From Campylorhamphus procurvoides (lineage: Eukaryota; Chordata; Aves; Passeriformes; Dendrocolaptidae), in NCBI GenBank assembly GCA_013396655.1, contig WBMV01000457.1:62001-126000 (forward strand): DNA of 64,000 bases, in the 5' to 3' direction. Below the pieces are notes generated by a model, which saw nothing but the letters and a program-made list of their open reading frames with translations, was not told the origin of the DNA and ran no database searches. Shown here one piece after another: positions 39,111 to 50,600 of this stretch (within the stretch, counting starts at the first letter, position 1; each line of letters begins with the position of its first letter). The position numbers were made by a program, and so were the translations under genes.

Positions 39111-42100
39111 CCCCAGTGAAATATCACAAAATCTATCCATTATCAATGTTAAGTGTCTTGTTCTTATTCCAGAAGGGTAGCCAGATGTCAAGAAGTTTTC
39201 AGTTGTCAATTTTGCTCAAGCATCAACACAATCAATTATCAGAATACTTCCATATATTCTTATTCATTAATGATACATCATTGTTAACAGTTGGCAATCA
39301 TAACTACTTGTGTATTTTCAAACTCAAGCAAGATATATCCAGCTTGCAGAGGAGCTGAAAATGCTGATAGTGAGGAAAAACAAGGAAGGAAGAAGGAAGA
39401 AAATTTCCTAGGGATCTCAGTACCTACTACAAGACAGAAGCACATGTTGCAACCCACACACTGTTCATTCATCTGCAAATTCTGGCCATAACACCCATGA
39501 GATTCTCTACTCAAGCAATTCCTGAGAGAAATATTCCTTATAATTTAAAGTAGACCTAGCCTCTGGAAGGCAGAAATTTCTTAACTCCTTAGAGGCTGCT
39601 GTTTCTGCTTTCCTACTTGAGAATTCCCATCTAAGAGAAAAGCACAACAGGCATAATTTAATAGAAAACTTTTAAGTCCCATTCATAGCCCAGTAACTCA
39701 CCAGAACACCTGAACTTCACATGTGAACCTAGTATTCCACAAAAAGCCTCTCAAGTCTACTTTTATTCCAAAGAGAGACTATTATCAGGATACCACCTTG
39801 AAATCTATTTAGGTGTAACATATTATGAGTAAGCTTTACAACATCAGAAGATACCATACAGATGTCACCAGGCTGAGAGCAATTAGTTAGGTGCCAAAGG
39901 GGCAATCAGTATCCCACACCTCAGAGTCTTGGTCAAGGGTCAAATCTGAAATTCAAAACCTGAGTTAGAAACCATAAAGACCCAGAACTAACAAAGAATT
40001 GGACTTTGGGAGAGCCTAGTCCTCAGTGTGCGACTTCAAACTCCGAACAAGGAGTGCAGGCTTCCAGGAGCCTGTACTGTACAAGCGAGGTGCCCTGCAA
40101 TGATTTCAAAGGAAACTTGAACACAGTCAACCACAGAACAGTGACTCACAGAAAATCAGACCAAACCTACAAAGAGCCAGAGCAACATCTCTCACCTCTG
40201 CCTCAGTCTTTTATGACCACTGGATATCTGAAATGGAGTAGTACAACCTCCCAAGGCGAGGAGCTCTCAAAAGCTATATTAAAAAGGACATGGGTATTTT
40301 AGGTTTTCACAAGCCAAGGACCTTCTGAATATGTCCAGAAATAGCATCACACGGACATAGGAAGTATTAAGATACAACACAGACACACACTGATACAATA
40401 TCTATGGAGATACATTAGAATGACGTGGCAACTGCAACTACAGGGTCACAACTCAGGATTTGGATGGCCACATTTTGTGAAATTCCAAGTTTCAATGCAT
40501 ATGTGTACTCACAAAATATCCAGCTGTACTTCTTTAATGTTGTGTGGTTTTGACACCTGGATGGAATTAATAAAAGAATAGCCTTTAGGAGAAACTTCTG
40601 ACACTGAAAACTCCACAGCTGAGAAAGAAAATTGGCTGTTTTGTCATAAAACAAATATTCTCCAATTCATAGATTTCACAGTATCCTGAGAAACACCCAA
40701 ATCCCATTGGAATATAATGGGATTGAACACGTGGATTGTAAAATACAATGGAATTTGAGTGCCTGCATCCAATTGAAATGCAGTGAGATTTGCGTACCTA
40801 AATCTCATAACCTGATTGAAAGTCTACCATCAGTGTTTCACATGATCATGGGGGCAAGGTGGGATTTTGAAAACATATGACACTATGACTCAGCTATCAC
40901 AAAAGAAGATGCATTTAATTCAATAACATTATCTCAGAGTTCTCACCTGTAGGATTGTTTTGGGGTGTTGTTTTGGTATATCACTGGTGTTACACAACTA
41001 GCAGTTTCTGCATTCTTCTTCCCAGCAGAGAAAGTGCTGGGAAGTCCACAGACGTTGATTAAAGTTCTTTTGCATTAATAGGCTTTTCTGGTTCTGCAAG
41101 CACTTGCCCCTAAACAAGGTTAAATTAAGCTAGCAAACAAACCACACGTGTGTTTTTGGCACAAAGGATTACAACAGCCAGAGAGACTTTGATCAGATCT
41201 ATAATATATATATGCCAATCCTCTGGAAAACCAAATAACTAGCAGATGAAGGCAGAACACGGATAACATCTGGCACCAATATATGCAGAAAAAAAAACAG
41301 CTAATACTTTCTACTCTTTCACACATTTAGCAACTAGTTTTGTTGAACTTTCGCCTCAGTGAAAGTGAATTGCAGGGTATTGCCACAGGGTGGCTCATCT
41401 CGTCTGCAGTGAGAGTAACAGTCTATCTGCTTACACAAGCAGCCAAAGCAAGCTGTTCTTTCTCAAAGCCTTACGGATTGATATAGCCGGAATATACAGG
41501 GAGGAACTAGTATGAAGAGAAAACCAGGAAGGGCACAGGCCCTATTTTATTTCATCTTAACCCTACACAGTTTCTCTTCTGCTAGTGAAGAAAGTCGTTC
41601 CTGATGATTTTTGTGGGTGGATAGGACCTTAGGATGTGAGGACACTAAACACACATTCCTCAGCAGCCAAAAATCCTACAGACTTTTTTGGTATTTCTAA
41701 ATGACCAAAGAAATGCAACCTCATGCCTTGTTCCTATAGCTGGTGACAAAATATATCTTACTCTCTTCAAAGGATTTGGGATGGGACTCACGTTCAGATG
41801 ACAGTGCCATAATGAAAACTGACCTCACTACCATTGGGGAGGCTGTTAAAAATTTTATGCTAACCTGTACAATAAAATCATGTTACACCTGTTACAATAG
41901 CAGACTAGCAAACTGAAAACATGCATTTATAACTATCAAATGCTTCCAGATGTGATTTTTCTTTTTTTAAAGTAGCTTGGTGTAGATAGCAAACTTTATA
42001 AATATAGTGAAAAAATTCAAATATAGACTATACAATTTATTTATTGTAATGGTCAGACATCGTCAACTACTATAGAAAAGAAGTGTTCTGAACAACTGGA

Positions 42101-42400
42101 AATTAGAATTCTTTTGTTTCTAACATTCTTTTTTCTTTGCTGCTGCTCTATGTTAGAGAACATTTTCATCTTGAATGAGATAAAGTTTGAAGTTCATAAT
42201 AGTTACATGCTCAGCATACCTAGTTCAGCAGTGCAATTTTCAAAATACAATTGATTAAATTTCTTCAGATTTAATATAGTGCATTGTCTCTTCTGAGCAC
42301 TAGATATTTAAAACAGAATCGAAAAGTTAAAGAGAGATTAGATTCAAAAAATCTCCGCGTGGCATGGCTTCGGAACTACCCCTTCACAAATGCTTTTCAA
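39111..42400. other. Gene-free flank upstream of the SNX16 CpG island
   Basis: No exon is supportable on either strand. The DNA is AT-rich and largely unique. It is the proximal upstream flank of SNX16 and could contain enhancers, but no specific site stands out until the E-box pair at 42,488-42,516. Confidence 0.5.
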
Positions 42401-42487
42401 ATCTATTAATTCTACTCATGATGAGCACTAGCTACCCTCCAGGTGAAACCCGACAGGCTCTCTCAGGAACTCGAGGTGCTGTGTTTG

Positions 42488-42516
42488 CACGTGATGTGTG
42501 AAAACATACACACGTG
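42488..42516. promoter_or_regulatory. Paired CACGTGA E-boxes
   Basis: Two perfect CACGTG hexamers, each followed by A, sit at 42,488-42,493 and 42,511-42,516, 23 bp apart start to start. They lie roughly 200 bp upstream of the start of the GC-rich promoter region. The heptamer TCACGTG (read on the other strand) is the core used by MiT/TFE factors such as TFEB and MITF and is also compatible with USF or MYC/MAX. Binding is inference; only the motif is seen. Confidence 0.45.
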
Positions 42517-42933
42517 AAGAAACTGTGCTTTCTAACACAAACTGTGTTCACCCCCTGCAGTTTCACACTCCTGTTTACGTACCGAAGGGCGCTATGAGAT
42601 ACCGAGACGCCGCTTTATTCCCGCCACTATTTTAAAACAGTGATTTCCTCCACTTCTCCACACCCACGCCTTCAGTACCCCGCGAAATTCCCCGGTGAGT
42701 TTTATCCGTGTAATTGCGCACAGCACGCCCTTGTCACACCCGTGCCACTGCCCGGCGCACTCCCCGCAGTGCAGCGCTCCTGCGGGACACCACGCTCACA
42801 TCCCGCAGCATGTGGAAGGGGCTGAGGAATGCCCCGTTCCCGGAGCCGTGGCAGCGGGACAGCGCCTTCCGGCCGCTCCGTCCTCCCGGACCCAGGGCCG
42901 GCCCCGCCCCGCCCCGCCGGAACCTCGTTGTGC

Positions 42934-42986
42934 NNNNNNNNNNNNNNNNNNNNNNNNNNNNNNNNNNNNNNNNNNNNNNNNNNNNN
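42934..42986. other. Assembly gap, 53 N
   Basis: Fifty-three undetermined bases sit in the middle of the CpG island, flanked on both sides by very GC-rich sequence. This is typical of avian promoters that are hard to sequence. Real gap length is unknown. Confidence 1.
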
Positions 42987-43043
42987 GAAGGGCCGGGCTG
43001 GGCCGGGCCCCGGCGGTGCCGCCGCTCCCCGTGCGCGGCCCCT

Positions 43044-43076
43044 CGGCCGGGCTGGGCTGGGCTGGGCTGGGCCGGG
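43044..43076 (+). repeat. GGGCT array, potential G-quadruplex
   Basis: Six runs of three or four G are separated by two-base loops (CT or CC). This meets the usual G-quadruplex pattern on the + strand. It lies about 60 bases downstream of the assembly gap, inside the probable SNX16 promoter. Confidence 0.8.
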
Positions 43077-43300
43077 GTACCCCGGGCGGTACCGGCACCG
43101 CTGCCCTGCGGCTCCCCAGTGCGGTCTCGGGGCAGGGAGCGCACCCCGACGGGCAGGTGGCGGGGGCAGGGTGCCTTGGGTTGTTTCTGGTGCTGTAGCA
43201 GACCCTCTGGAGTGGGAATCGCTCCCTTCTGGGTGAGCGTGTGTGCGCGAAGCTCGACAAATAGCCCGCCAGTTTCGAGTTCGTAACCAGGTGGGAAATG

Positions 43301-46300
43301 TTAAGTAACTTGGCTGAAATCGGCACCAAATATTTTTTTTTAATATAAAACCCAACTCAGCGAGCTGTTTCTTTAAATATAACACTTGTTCTTCAGCTGA
43401 CATTCCACAGTAGCACTTAAACCCTAAACATCAGAGGTCAGCTCGTCTGCGTTGTCCAAACAGAGGCATAATATATGTAACCAGATCACAAATAGTATTG
43501 CATAGCTAAAAGTCTTCTAAATCCAATTATAGCTGTTAAGTAAGGATTGTTTTGTTTCTAATCTATTAACCTCGAATCGTGTGGCTTATATGTTTCTCAA
43601 CATACAAACCATTAGCTTAAGAGGGTTTGGAATTGCGATAGCTGCAAGCTGGAGGCGAGCCCTTTTTAAGTGGGTTTATTACAGCCTATTTGCTTCACCC
43701 TCCGAAAGGGAGGTGGCTGCTGTAAACACGGGGATAAGTTGGTGTCATGCTGCTCTGTAGCATGTGACGGCTGCGTTCCCGGGACTGTCCTATCCTGTCT
43801 CAGATCTAGCAGCCCAGTGCTTCCAGCAAATGTTCTCTTCCTTTCATTTCGTTCTTAACTTAGAGCTGGAAATCAGGCTAAACCAAGTACAGCTTCTGAA
43901 CAGGAAGCAAATTTCCTGCGAAAAGTAGTATAAATATCTTGACAAGAAAGTGAAGTCTCTGGGTTATCTCATAGGTGTCGTTGTGAAAGTTGGTGTGGTG
44001 CAATGAGTCGACTGCTTCTATGCAGTAACGTGAGACCAGTCCATAGTGAAGCCTGGGGAGTGGCAGAGTGTGCACCTAAATCCTCCCTCCTTGCTGCACC
44101 AACATAAGCAGGGGGTGACCTGGCTAGTCTAAAAGGGGTTTTTTTAAATGCAATTATTTTCTATTTCTTTCATTTCATGAATTGGCAGTAAGCTATAGTC
44201 ATAGGAAAGGCTTGATTCCTAAGATTGTGACCCTTATTTGAGCATTCTATTTTTTACTAGTGTTTAGCCTCAGTGCAAATTCATGTAATTTTAAATCCTA
44301 TTGTAATTCATAGCATGTAAATATTTTACATATTTGGAAATTGTGATGCTTTTGCAGTTCAGGATGGGTTTATGTATTTATGCATATATATATATATTTG
44401 AGTCTGCTAAGTTCTAATACTTTTGTATGGTTTTTTTCTGTGGGTGTTTTTTATTGGTTTGGATTTTCATTTGGTTTTGACCCAAAAAAAAAAATCAAAT
44501 TCAGTGACACGATGTGCTTTTTTCTCACTAGACCTGACTTTTCTGTTGCTCTTCAGTTATAGGAATCTGCACGTGACACTGGTAGTATCAGATCCTTCCA
44601 TTTTCCTGTGGGTGTGTTTACTCTGTCAGATTGAGTCAAGAACATCCTTCTGAAGAAAATACTGTTATCATTACCATTTAATATGCGCTGGCTCACAATT
44701 TGGGGTGGCCTTTCAGAATGTGAGAGAAACTAAACCAGAAAACATACCCTGGGAGCAGGTTTAGTGCAGTCCAGCTGCTAATAAGTATTGAGGCAGTGGT
44801 ACCAAATTACAGCTGGTGTGACATGAACACTGCTGAAGCACGTACAGGGTAGGTGCTGGCTTCTTAACACCAAGTGCTTTATTCTTAGGGTGGTCGATAT
44901 TATGTTGCTTGCTACATAGTACTGAGTACAGCTCTTCAGAAATGCATGTGCACTGAAAAGTAATAAGTAGTAAGTAAATGAGTTCAAGGCAGTAAATTCA
45001 TGACTGGCATTTCGATTTAAAGAAAGCAGTTCTTCTAGAAGGCGTGCTGCTCACAAGTATTGAAACTGATGAAAATGTCCTTGTAGGGTTTTTTTTGTTT
45101 TGTTGTTTGGGTTTTTTCTTTTCATAAAGTGCTGAAAAGCACAAGTGTTTGGTTTGGTTTTTTGCCTCGAAATTCCACAGACTCCTGAGTGGACTTCAAC
45201 AGATTTCCTGAGATGTGTGCTTACTTTCCTCTCCTGGCCCATAGTCATGCAGCACAAGATAATCACTTGTTATTTACAAATTTACAGGCATCTGGACTCG
45301 GTTGGGTTCTTCTGTTTATAGGGATTTAATCCCACACCTCCCAGTAACTTAGCTGTGTGGGTCATTCTTTAAGGCATGCTCTCAATTCCTTATGCTGGTA
45401 ATATGGGAGAGTCTCTGAAGTGGAAGTGAAAAGGGAGTTGTCTTTTTCAGTGTTTTGTTTAGATATTTATTTATTTAGAGAACATTGCTAGAAAAAATTG
45501 AGCAGACTGTACTTCATGCCTTGATGTTTATATTAAGGAAAAATTATTGCAAAGCTTACTGTCCAAGGCAAAAAATAGATTGCTTGCTGAAATACAGGTG
45601 GAAAAGGGGATTTAGATCTTGATGTAGCTCCAGGAGAATATCTTGTCTCAGAAACAGGTGTGACTTGCTTCTCTCATACTAAGTGAGGCTGAAGCAGGTC
45701 AGCTGCCTGACACGTGGCTTCAGTCACACAACCAAGCACAGGACTGTGCTGCAACAGAGGCTGCTGAATCGTCCAAAGCCTGTTCCTGACCAGCAGAGTC
45801 AATCAGCAGGGATTTATGATCCTGACGTTTCAGCTCCCTCAGGTGCTGCTGAGCATTCAGCCTCATCCACAGTGAAGTAGAGGTGTTCCCAAGGAATCAC
45901 TGCCAGTTTGACATTGGTTTTGCTGGTCAAGTTACGTGAGCTTTCTGACAAAGTGCGTGAAGACCTCCCAGTACAGCTGAATGGATGACTGAGTTTGTTT
46001 TTGACTGCACTTAAGGAATTTGTTCAAGACCGTTTTTCAGTCTTGCTGATGCTGGTTCATTTAAAATTTATTTCTTTATTCATGTTCTCTAAGGTTTATT
46101 TAGAGCAAGAGGATGAAAGCACTACTTCACCCTTGCAATTAGGAAACTTTTGGATTTTGCTACAGTAGATGTTTGACAATATGATGTGAATCAGGTTGAT
46201 GGTTTCACATTTCACAGTCTCCTGCAGCTGTGGGGTTGGTGAAATGGGTGGTGGCTCAAATCCTATTAGTCCAAAAACTTGGCATTTAATTTGCATCTTG

Positions 46301-47195
46301 TAAGAGCTCTTCTTTGAGTACTTTGTTAAAATGAGATGATGGTGTTTTTTTGGTAGTTTGATACTGCTGTCTTAATTTTGCTTTTTTAGAAATGTGCACA
46401 CATGCATGCAAAAGATTGGTTTGAAATGGTTTTATTGAAGCAAAAATATGAAATAATTTATTTTTTTTCCCTGCATTTGTTTTTTCTATTTTAATCTGCT
46501 AGAATGTAAAAGTAGCTGCTGTTAAAACCCTGCTTTTGATGTGCATGTTTGTAAAACTTAATTGCTCTAATTCAGACTCCAGAAAGTATGCCCATTTAAC
46601 AATGTGACAAATGTCTGCAGCATTATATGCAACAGAGTTGTTTTGAAAAAAATACTTGGCAAAAAGATCCATTATACTTCAGTGAATGTGTAATATGCAA
46701 ATATGTTTTTCACCTGATTTGTTTACTGTCATGTCTTTTGATTCATGTAATGTATATTGGTGCATGTGTGTTTGGCTCACGTAGTCTGCTCTGGATGTCT
46801 TACAGAAGCAGTTCTGAGAAAACCTTTTGGACTGTTTAAATTAAACAGTCACTAAATCCACACCAGCTTCTTATATGCCCAAAAATTGCTGACACTTTGG
46901 ATAAAACAAAATAGCACTCAAATCATAAAGGATAAAAATACTTTTCTCTTTTTTAGTCTTGTTTTAACTTTTTGTCATTTTAATAGCTGTGAAAGAACTG
47001 TAAAGCTGTCTTTCAAATGGTGGAGATACAATCTAAAAGCAGCCTTTTATATGAAGCTTAATTCCTTGTTAAAATGTTTTGCTATCAATACTGCTAGGTA
47101 CCATCTCAAAGCTCATATGGGTTTTTTTCCAAATCAGTATCTTAGTGTTGCTTTGACTTAGAAATGACAGCAGTATTTTCTGTCCTTCACTGCAG
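43301..47195 (+). other. SNX16: Probable first intron of SNX16
   Basis: This is DNA between the CpG island and the acceptor of the first coding exon. No coding exon is seen. It contains a short TA run (44,385-44,397) and T-rich patches. It ends in TTTTCTGTCCTTCACTGCAG, a good polypyrimidine tract and AG acceptor (47,194-47,195). Confidence 0.6.
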
Positions 47196-47287
47196 GTATT
47201 GTTCCTGAAAACGAGAGGAAACATGGCTTATACAGTGAATGAAGTGTAAATTCCTGTACCAAAAACTGAGGGTTTTTCTCATGAAGG
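47196..47287 (+). promoter_or_regulatory. SNX16: SNX16 5'UTR segment with two upstream ORFs
   Basis: This is the untranslated head of the exon that carries the SNX16 start, beginning right after the TGCAG acceptor. ATG at 47,223 sits in a good context (A at -3, G at +4) and opens an eight-codon ORF that stops at 47,249. A second ATG at 47,239 in a weak context, with another in the same frame at 47,281, opens a frame that runs out of phase across the SNX16 start to 47,436. Both would be expected to reduce initiation at the true start. Whether the mature mRNA includes this whole segment depends on the unverified acceptor. Confidence 0.65.
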
Positions 47288-47659
47288 ATGGCAACACCGT
47301 ATGTTCCTGTTCCTATTCCTATTGGAAGTTCATCATCTGGCTTTACAAGCAGAAACCAAAGAAGTTCTTCCTTTGGGAGCATCTCAACAAGTTCAAGCTC
47401 CTCAAAAGGACAGCTGGAGGACTCTGCAATTGGTAGTTTTAAAAAGATGAGCGTGCCTGACCAAACTGGTTCTACGTCATCTGCGTGTAGTAGTCCACTT
47501 GTTAGGACTAAATTTACAGGTCTGGATACATCCATAGAATACTGTACTCAGCCTGTAGAAGAAATAGAGCAGAATACAGATTCCAGGAGCTGGGAAGATC
47601 GACCGTCCACACCCACAATACTGGGCTATGAGGTGATGGAGGAAAGGGCAAAATTCACT
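47288..47659 (+). CDS. SNX16: Sorting nexin 16, first coding exon (residues 1-124)
   Basis: SNX16 is a PX-domain sorting nexin that binds PI3P on early and late endosomes and acts in membrane-protein trafficking. This exon begins [15 protein letters not shown], matching my memory of vertebrate SNX16. It encodes a proline-rich start, a serine-rich stretch (about residues 14-39) and the conserved [15 protein letters not shown] lead-in to the PX domain from about residue 107. The ATG at 47,288 has a strong context (A at -3, G at +4). The exon ends after ACT at a GTAAGT donor (47,660), in phase 0. Antisense open frames over it are shadows. Compared with human as I recall it, the N-terminus differs by about one residue in length. 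Confidence 0.95.
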
Positions 47660-50600
47660 GTAAGTTTTGGGGATAGCAGAGGTCATTCTGTAATGACAAG
47701 ATAACAATTGAAGGTGCTTTGCATTCTCTTTTAGTAATTTATCCTGCAGTTCAGGGGTATTGGAGTGCTTTACTAGTTTAACAGCTTGCCTTCAAAGTAC
47801 TGCCTGGCAAGAAAATATCATTCTTGTTACACATGTGTGAAAACTGGGACTCAGAAGCAGTCTTCCCTGTAGTTGTGCATGTGGAATAGCAGGAATTCAT
47901 TCTACTTCAGGTACCAAGTTCTGCTAGAAAAGTTAGGAATTCCTTGCAGTTACAATTTGTTGTGAAATTGAACTTACAGAAGTTCTACGTAGTTAAACAT
48001 CTTAAATAAAATGTGCTTTTAATTTGAAATGAATGATAAGAAACCCTAATATTTACCTTTTACAGTTATTAGTACCTTAAAACATTTGCATTAAAGTGCA
48101 AACGTAGGTTTAACTTCTTGCCCTGTTGAGTTTAGTTTCTAGTAAGGGGAAGTGTGTTCTGCAGACATCAGTGAGAAGTCACTTGTGCCGTATCTCATGC
48201 CAGAACACCAGCCCAACTGGTTTGTATTGATTTTTGTCAAAGTGTACTGTAGGTGGCAATTCTTTTTTCTTTTTTTCACATGCCATAAGTATATCAATGC
48301 ACTTCTACATTTGTTTTTGTGGATGACGTTGAAGCATTTCCTTGAGATAATTCAGTAATGCTTGTGGGACTGGCGGAAGCTGTTTGTTAGTGTTAATTAT
48401 ATTACTTCAGGTAAACAACATTCAGAAATAAGGAGAAAGAAATAGACAAACTTTTGTTTCCTCCTGTTTTATATTAGAGAAGTGTGTAATCGAATGCCTT
48501 TATGGCAGTTAAAGTACTAATAAAGTCAAGTTCTTTCTGGTTCAAGTTCTTTTCTTTTAATATTTTTTTAAATATTAAATAATGCTGCTTTTTAATTATT
48601 TGAGAATGGTAGTCTGTCTCTTCTAAGATTTTTCAGTTAATAATATCTTCATGCATGGTAGCATAAGAGAAGAGCAGAATTTTTTTGACATGCAGATTTT
48701 AGATAGTAAGCTTCAAAACTAAAACAGCAATTAATATTGTTATATTGACAAAGATTAGTCTGAAAAGATCACAGACTCATTTAGATTGAAAATTATCTTC
48801 AAGATCATCAAGTCCAACCTTTGAGCATGACTGTGAAAACTAGACCATGGCATTAAGTGCCATGTCCAGTTGCTTCTTGAACAGCTCTGGGTCTGGTGAC
48901 TCCACCACCTCTCTGAGCAGTTCATTGCAGTGTTGAACAACCTTTTCCATGAAAGATTTCTTCCTTGTGTCCTACACGAACCTCCCCTGGCACAGCTGGA
49001 AACTGTGTCCCCTCATCCTGTCACTAGTTGCCTGGGAGAAGAGGCCAACATGCACTCTGCTACAGTGTCTTTTCAGGTAGTTGTAGAGAGTAGTAACGTC
49101 ACCCCTAAACCTCCTTTTCTCCAGGTTAAACTCCCCAAGCTCCCTCACCTGCTCCTCATCAGACTTGTGCTCCAGCCCCTTCACCAATTCCATTGTCCGT
49201 CTCTGGACACACTCCAGTACCTTCCATCTCTTCCTTGAAGAAGGAATATTCCAAAAATATGCCAAGGCATATGCCATTGTGCATGTAGTTACAATGACTA
49301 CTTTGACTCCATATTTTATGTAGAAGGCCAAGTTACAGCACAAGTGAAACGTTCTTCCATTGTTAAAATGCTTGGATGCATTTTTGCACCTCCTGAATGC
49401 ACTTTTATTGCTGTGTTTATTTCTGAAAGCACATAATTAACTGTTTATTTTCAGTTGCATGTTGAAAATAAGCTTGCTGTTGTGCTTGAAAGCCAGCAAG
49501 TAATTAGTCCTAGAAATCTGGGTTGCTTTTGCAGTGCTAAATCAATGAGATGGAAGACAGTGGAAGTTAAATTGAAATCACCTGTAAAAGAGAGGAGACT
49601 CAGTTGATAGGGGGCTTTTTTGTTGGTGTTTGTTTTTTACTCTTGGTAGCATCTCATAGTTGCCAAAATATAAATCTGAATTACTTAAGCTGGATGATGT
49701 CCTAACTTCAAGAGTTAGATGTTAGTGGATGTTGGAGTGTATGGCTACTGAAGCTTATGGGAGAGAAAACATAGGCTGAAAATCATCCCTCTGATAGCAG
49801 CTGGTCTCAAGAGAATTACCAGTTCTGGAATGGTCAATTCACACTTTTTTTTCTTTTTTTTTAAGCCAAGTAGAAATGATAATGAGATACTGAATTGGCC
49901 AGAGATTGTTGCTAAATATAGGCATATTTTCATTGAATATTTCATATTTGTGAAATAAAGCCATTCATGATTGACTGGAATTAATTATATTTGTTGAATT
50001 CATTTGTAATTTTTCCAAGACCTCATGTGAAAGAACTGAGAGTTGAGTTTTTTAATGCTCTGGTTCTTGTTTAATTAGGAATCAGAGAAATAAAATTTTA
50101 AAAATAACAAAACCCAAACAAACAAAAAACTCTAAACAACCATCCTTTTCTTCACCTTGTACAGGAAAGCGAAACTTTTTTGTTTAGGGTTGACTGTATT
50201 TCGGGGGGCTATTAATCACAACCTCCGTGCAGTCCTTATTACACTGAAGTTGGCCATCATTTGTGAAGACTTCGAAAAAAAAAAAAGTAGCTAATGTTTA
50301 CTTGGAAACAATTTGAAGTGGGGGCCAGACCAAGTGAATTTTTTTTTTTCATGTGTGCATTCTTAAGCAATGCCTTTGCAAAGCCTTCAGTAGAATAAAA
50401 GACTGTAATAGAATACTGGTTAGTGAATAAATCCACAAGCATATTCCAAAGTTTCTTGTTCTGTGTTTTACTGTGTACTAGCAAAGTCTGCACAGTTTTA
50501 TATTTATTTATTTTATTTATTTATGAAAATTAAACTGTTTATACTTTTAGTATGACAGGAAAGCTAAAATATTTGGAGAAACGTTTATACATAAAATGCA

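Larger units (their letters stand above)
42560..43300 (+). promoter_or_regulatory. SNX16: CpG island, probable SNX16 promoter and first exon
   Basis: GC content and CpG density rise sharply here compared with the AT-rich surroundings. The sequence includes a GC-box cluster (CCCCGCCCCGCCCCGCC, about 42,902-42,919) and a GGGCT array. It lies 4 kb upstream of the exon carrying the SNX16 start codon, as expected for a gene whose first exon is untranslated. Plausible splice donors are GTGAGT at 42,695, GTGGCG at 43,157, GTGAGC at 43,233 and GTGGGA at 43,291. I cannot choose among them, and part of the exon may lie in the assembly gap. Several overlapping open frames here are composition artefacts. 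Confidence 0.75.

Noticed and set aside
42695..43403. Several overlapping long open frames on both strands across the GC-rich region
   Set aside because: They run through the run of N and overlap in up to four frames. GC-rich DNA has few stops, so this is composition of a CpG island, not coding.
47158..47707. Antisense open frames of 76-125 codons over the first SNX16 coding exon
   Set aside because: They are mirror images of the real exon on the + strand, and the conserved protein lies on the + strand.
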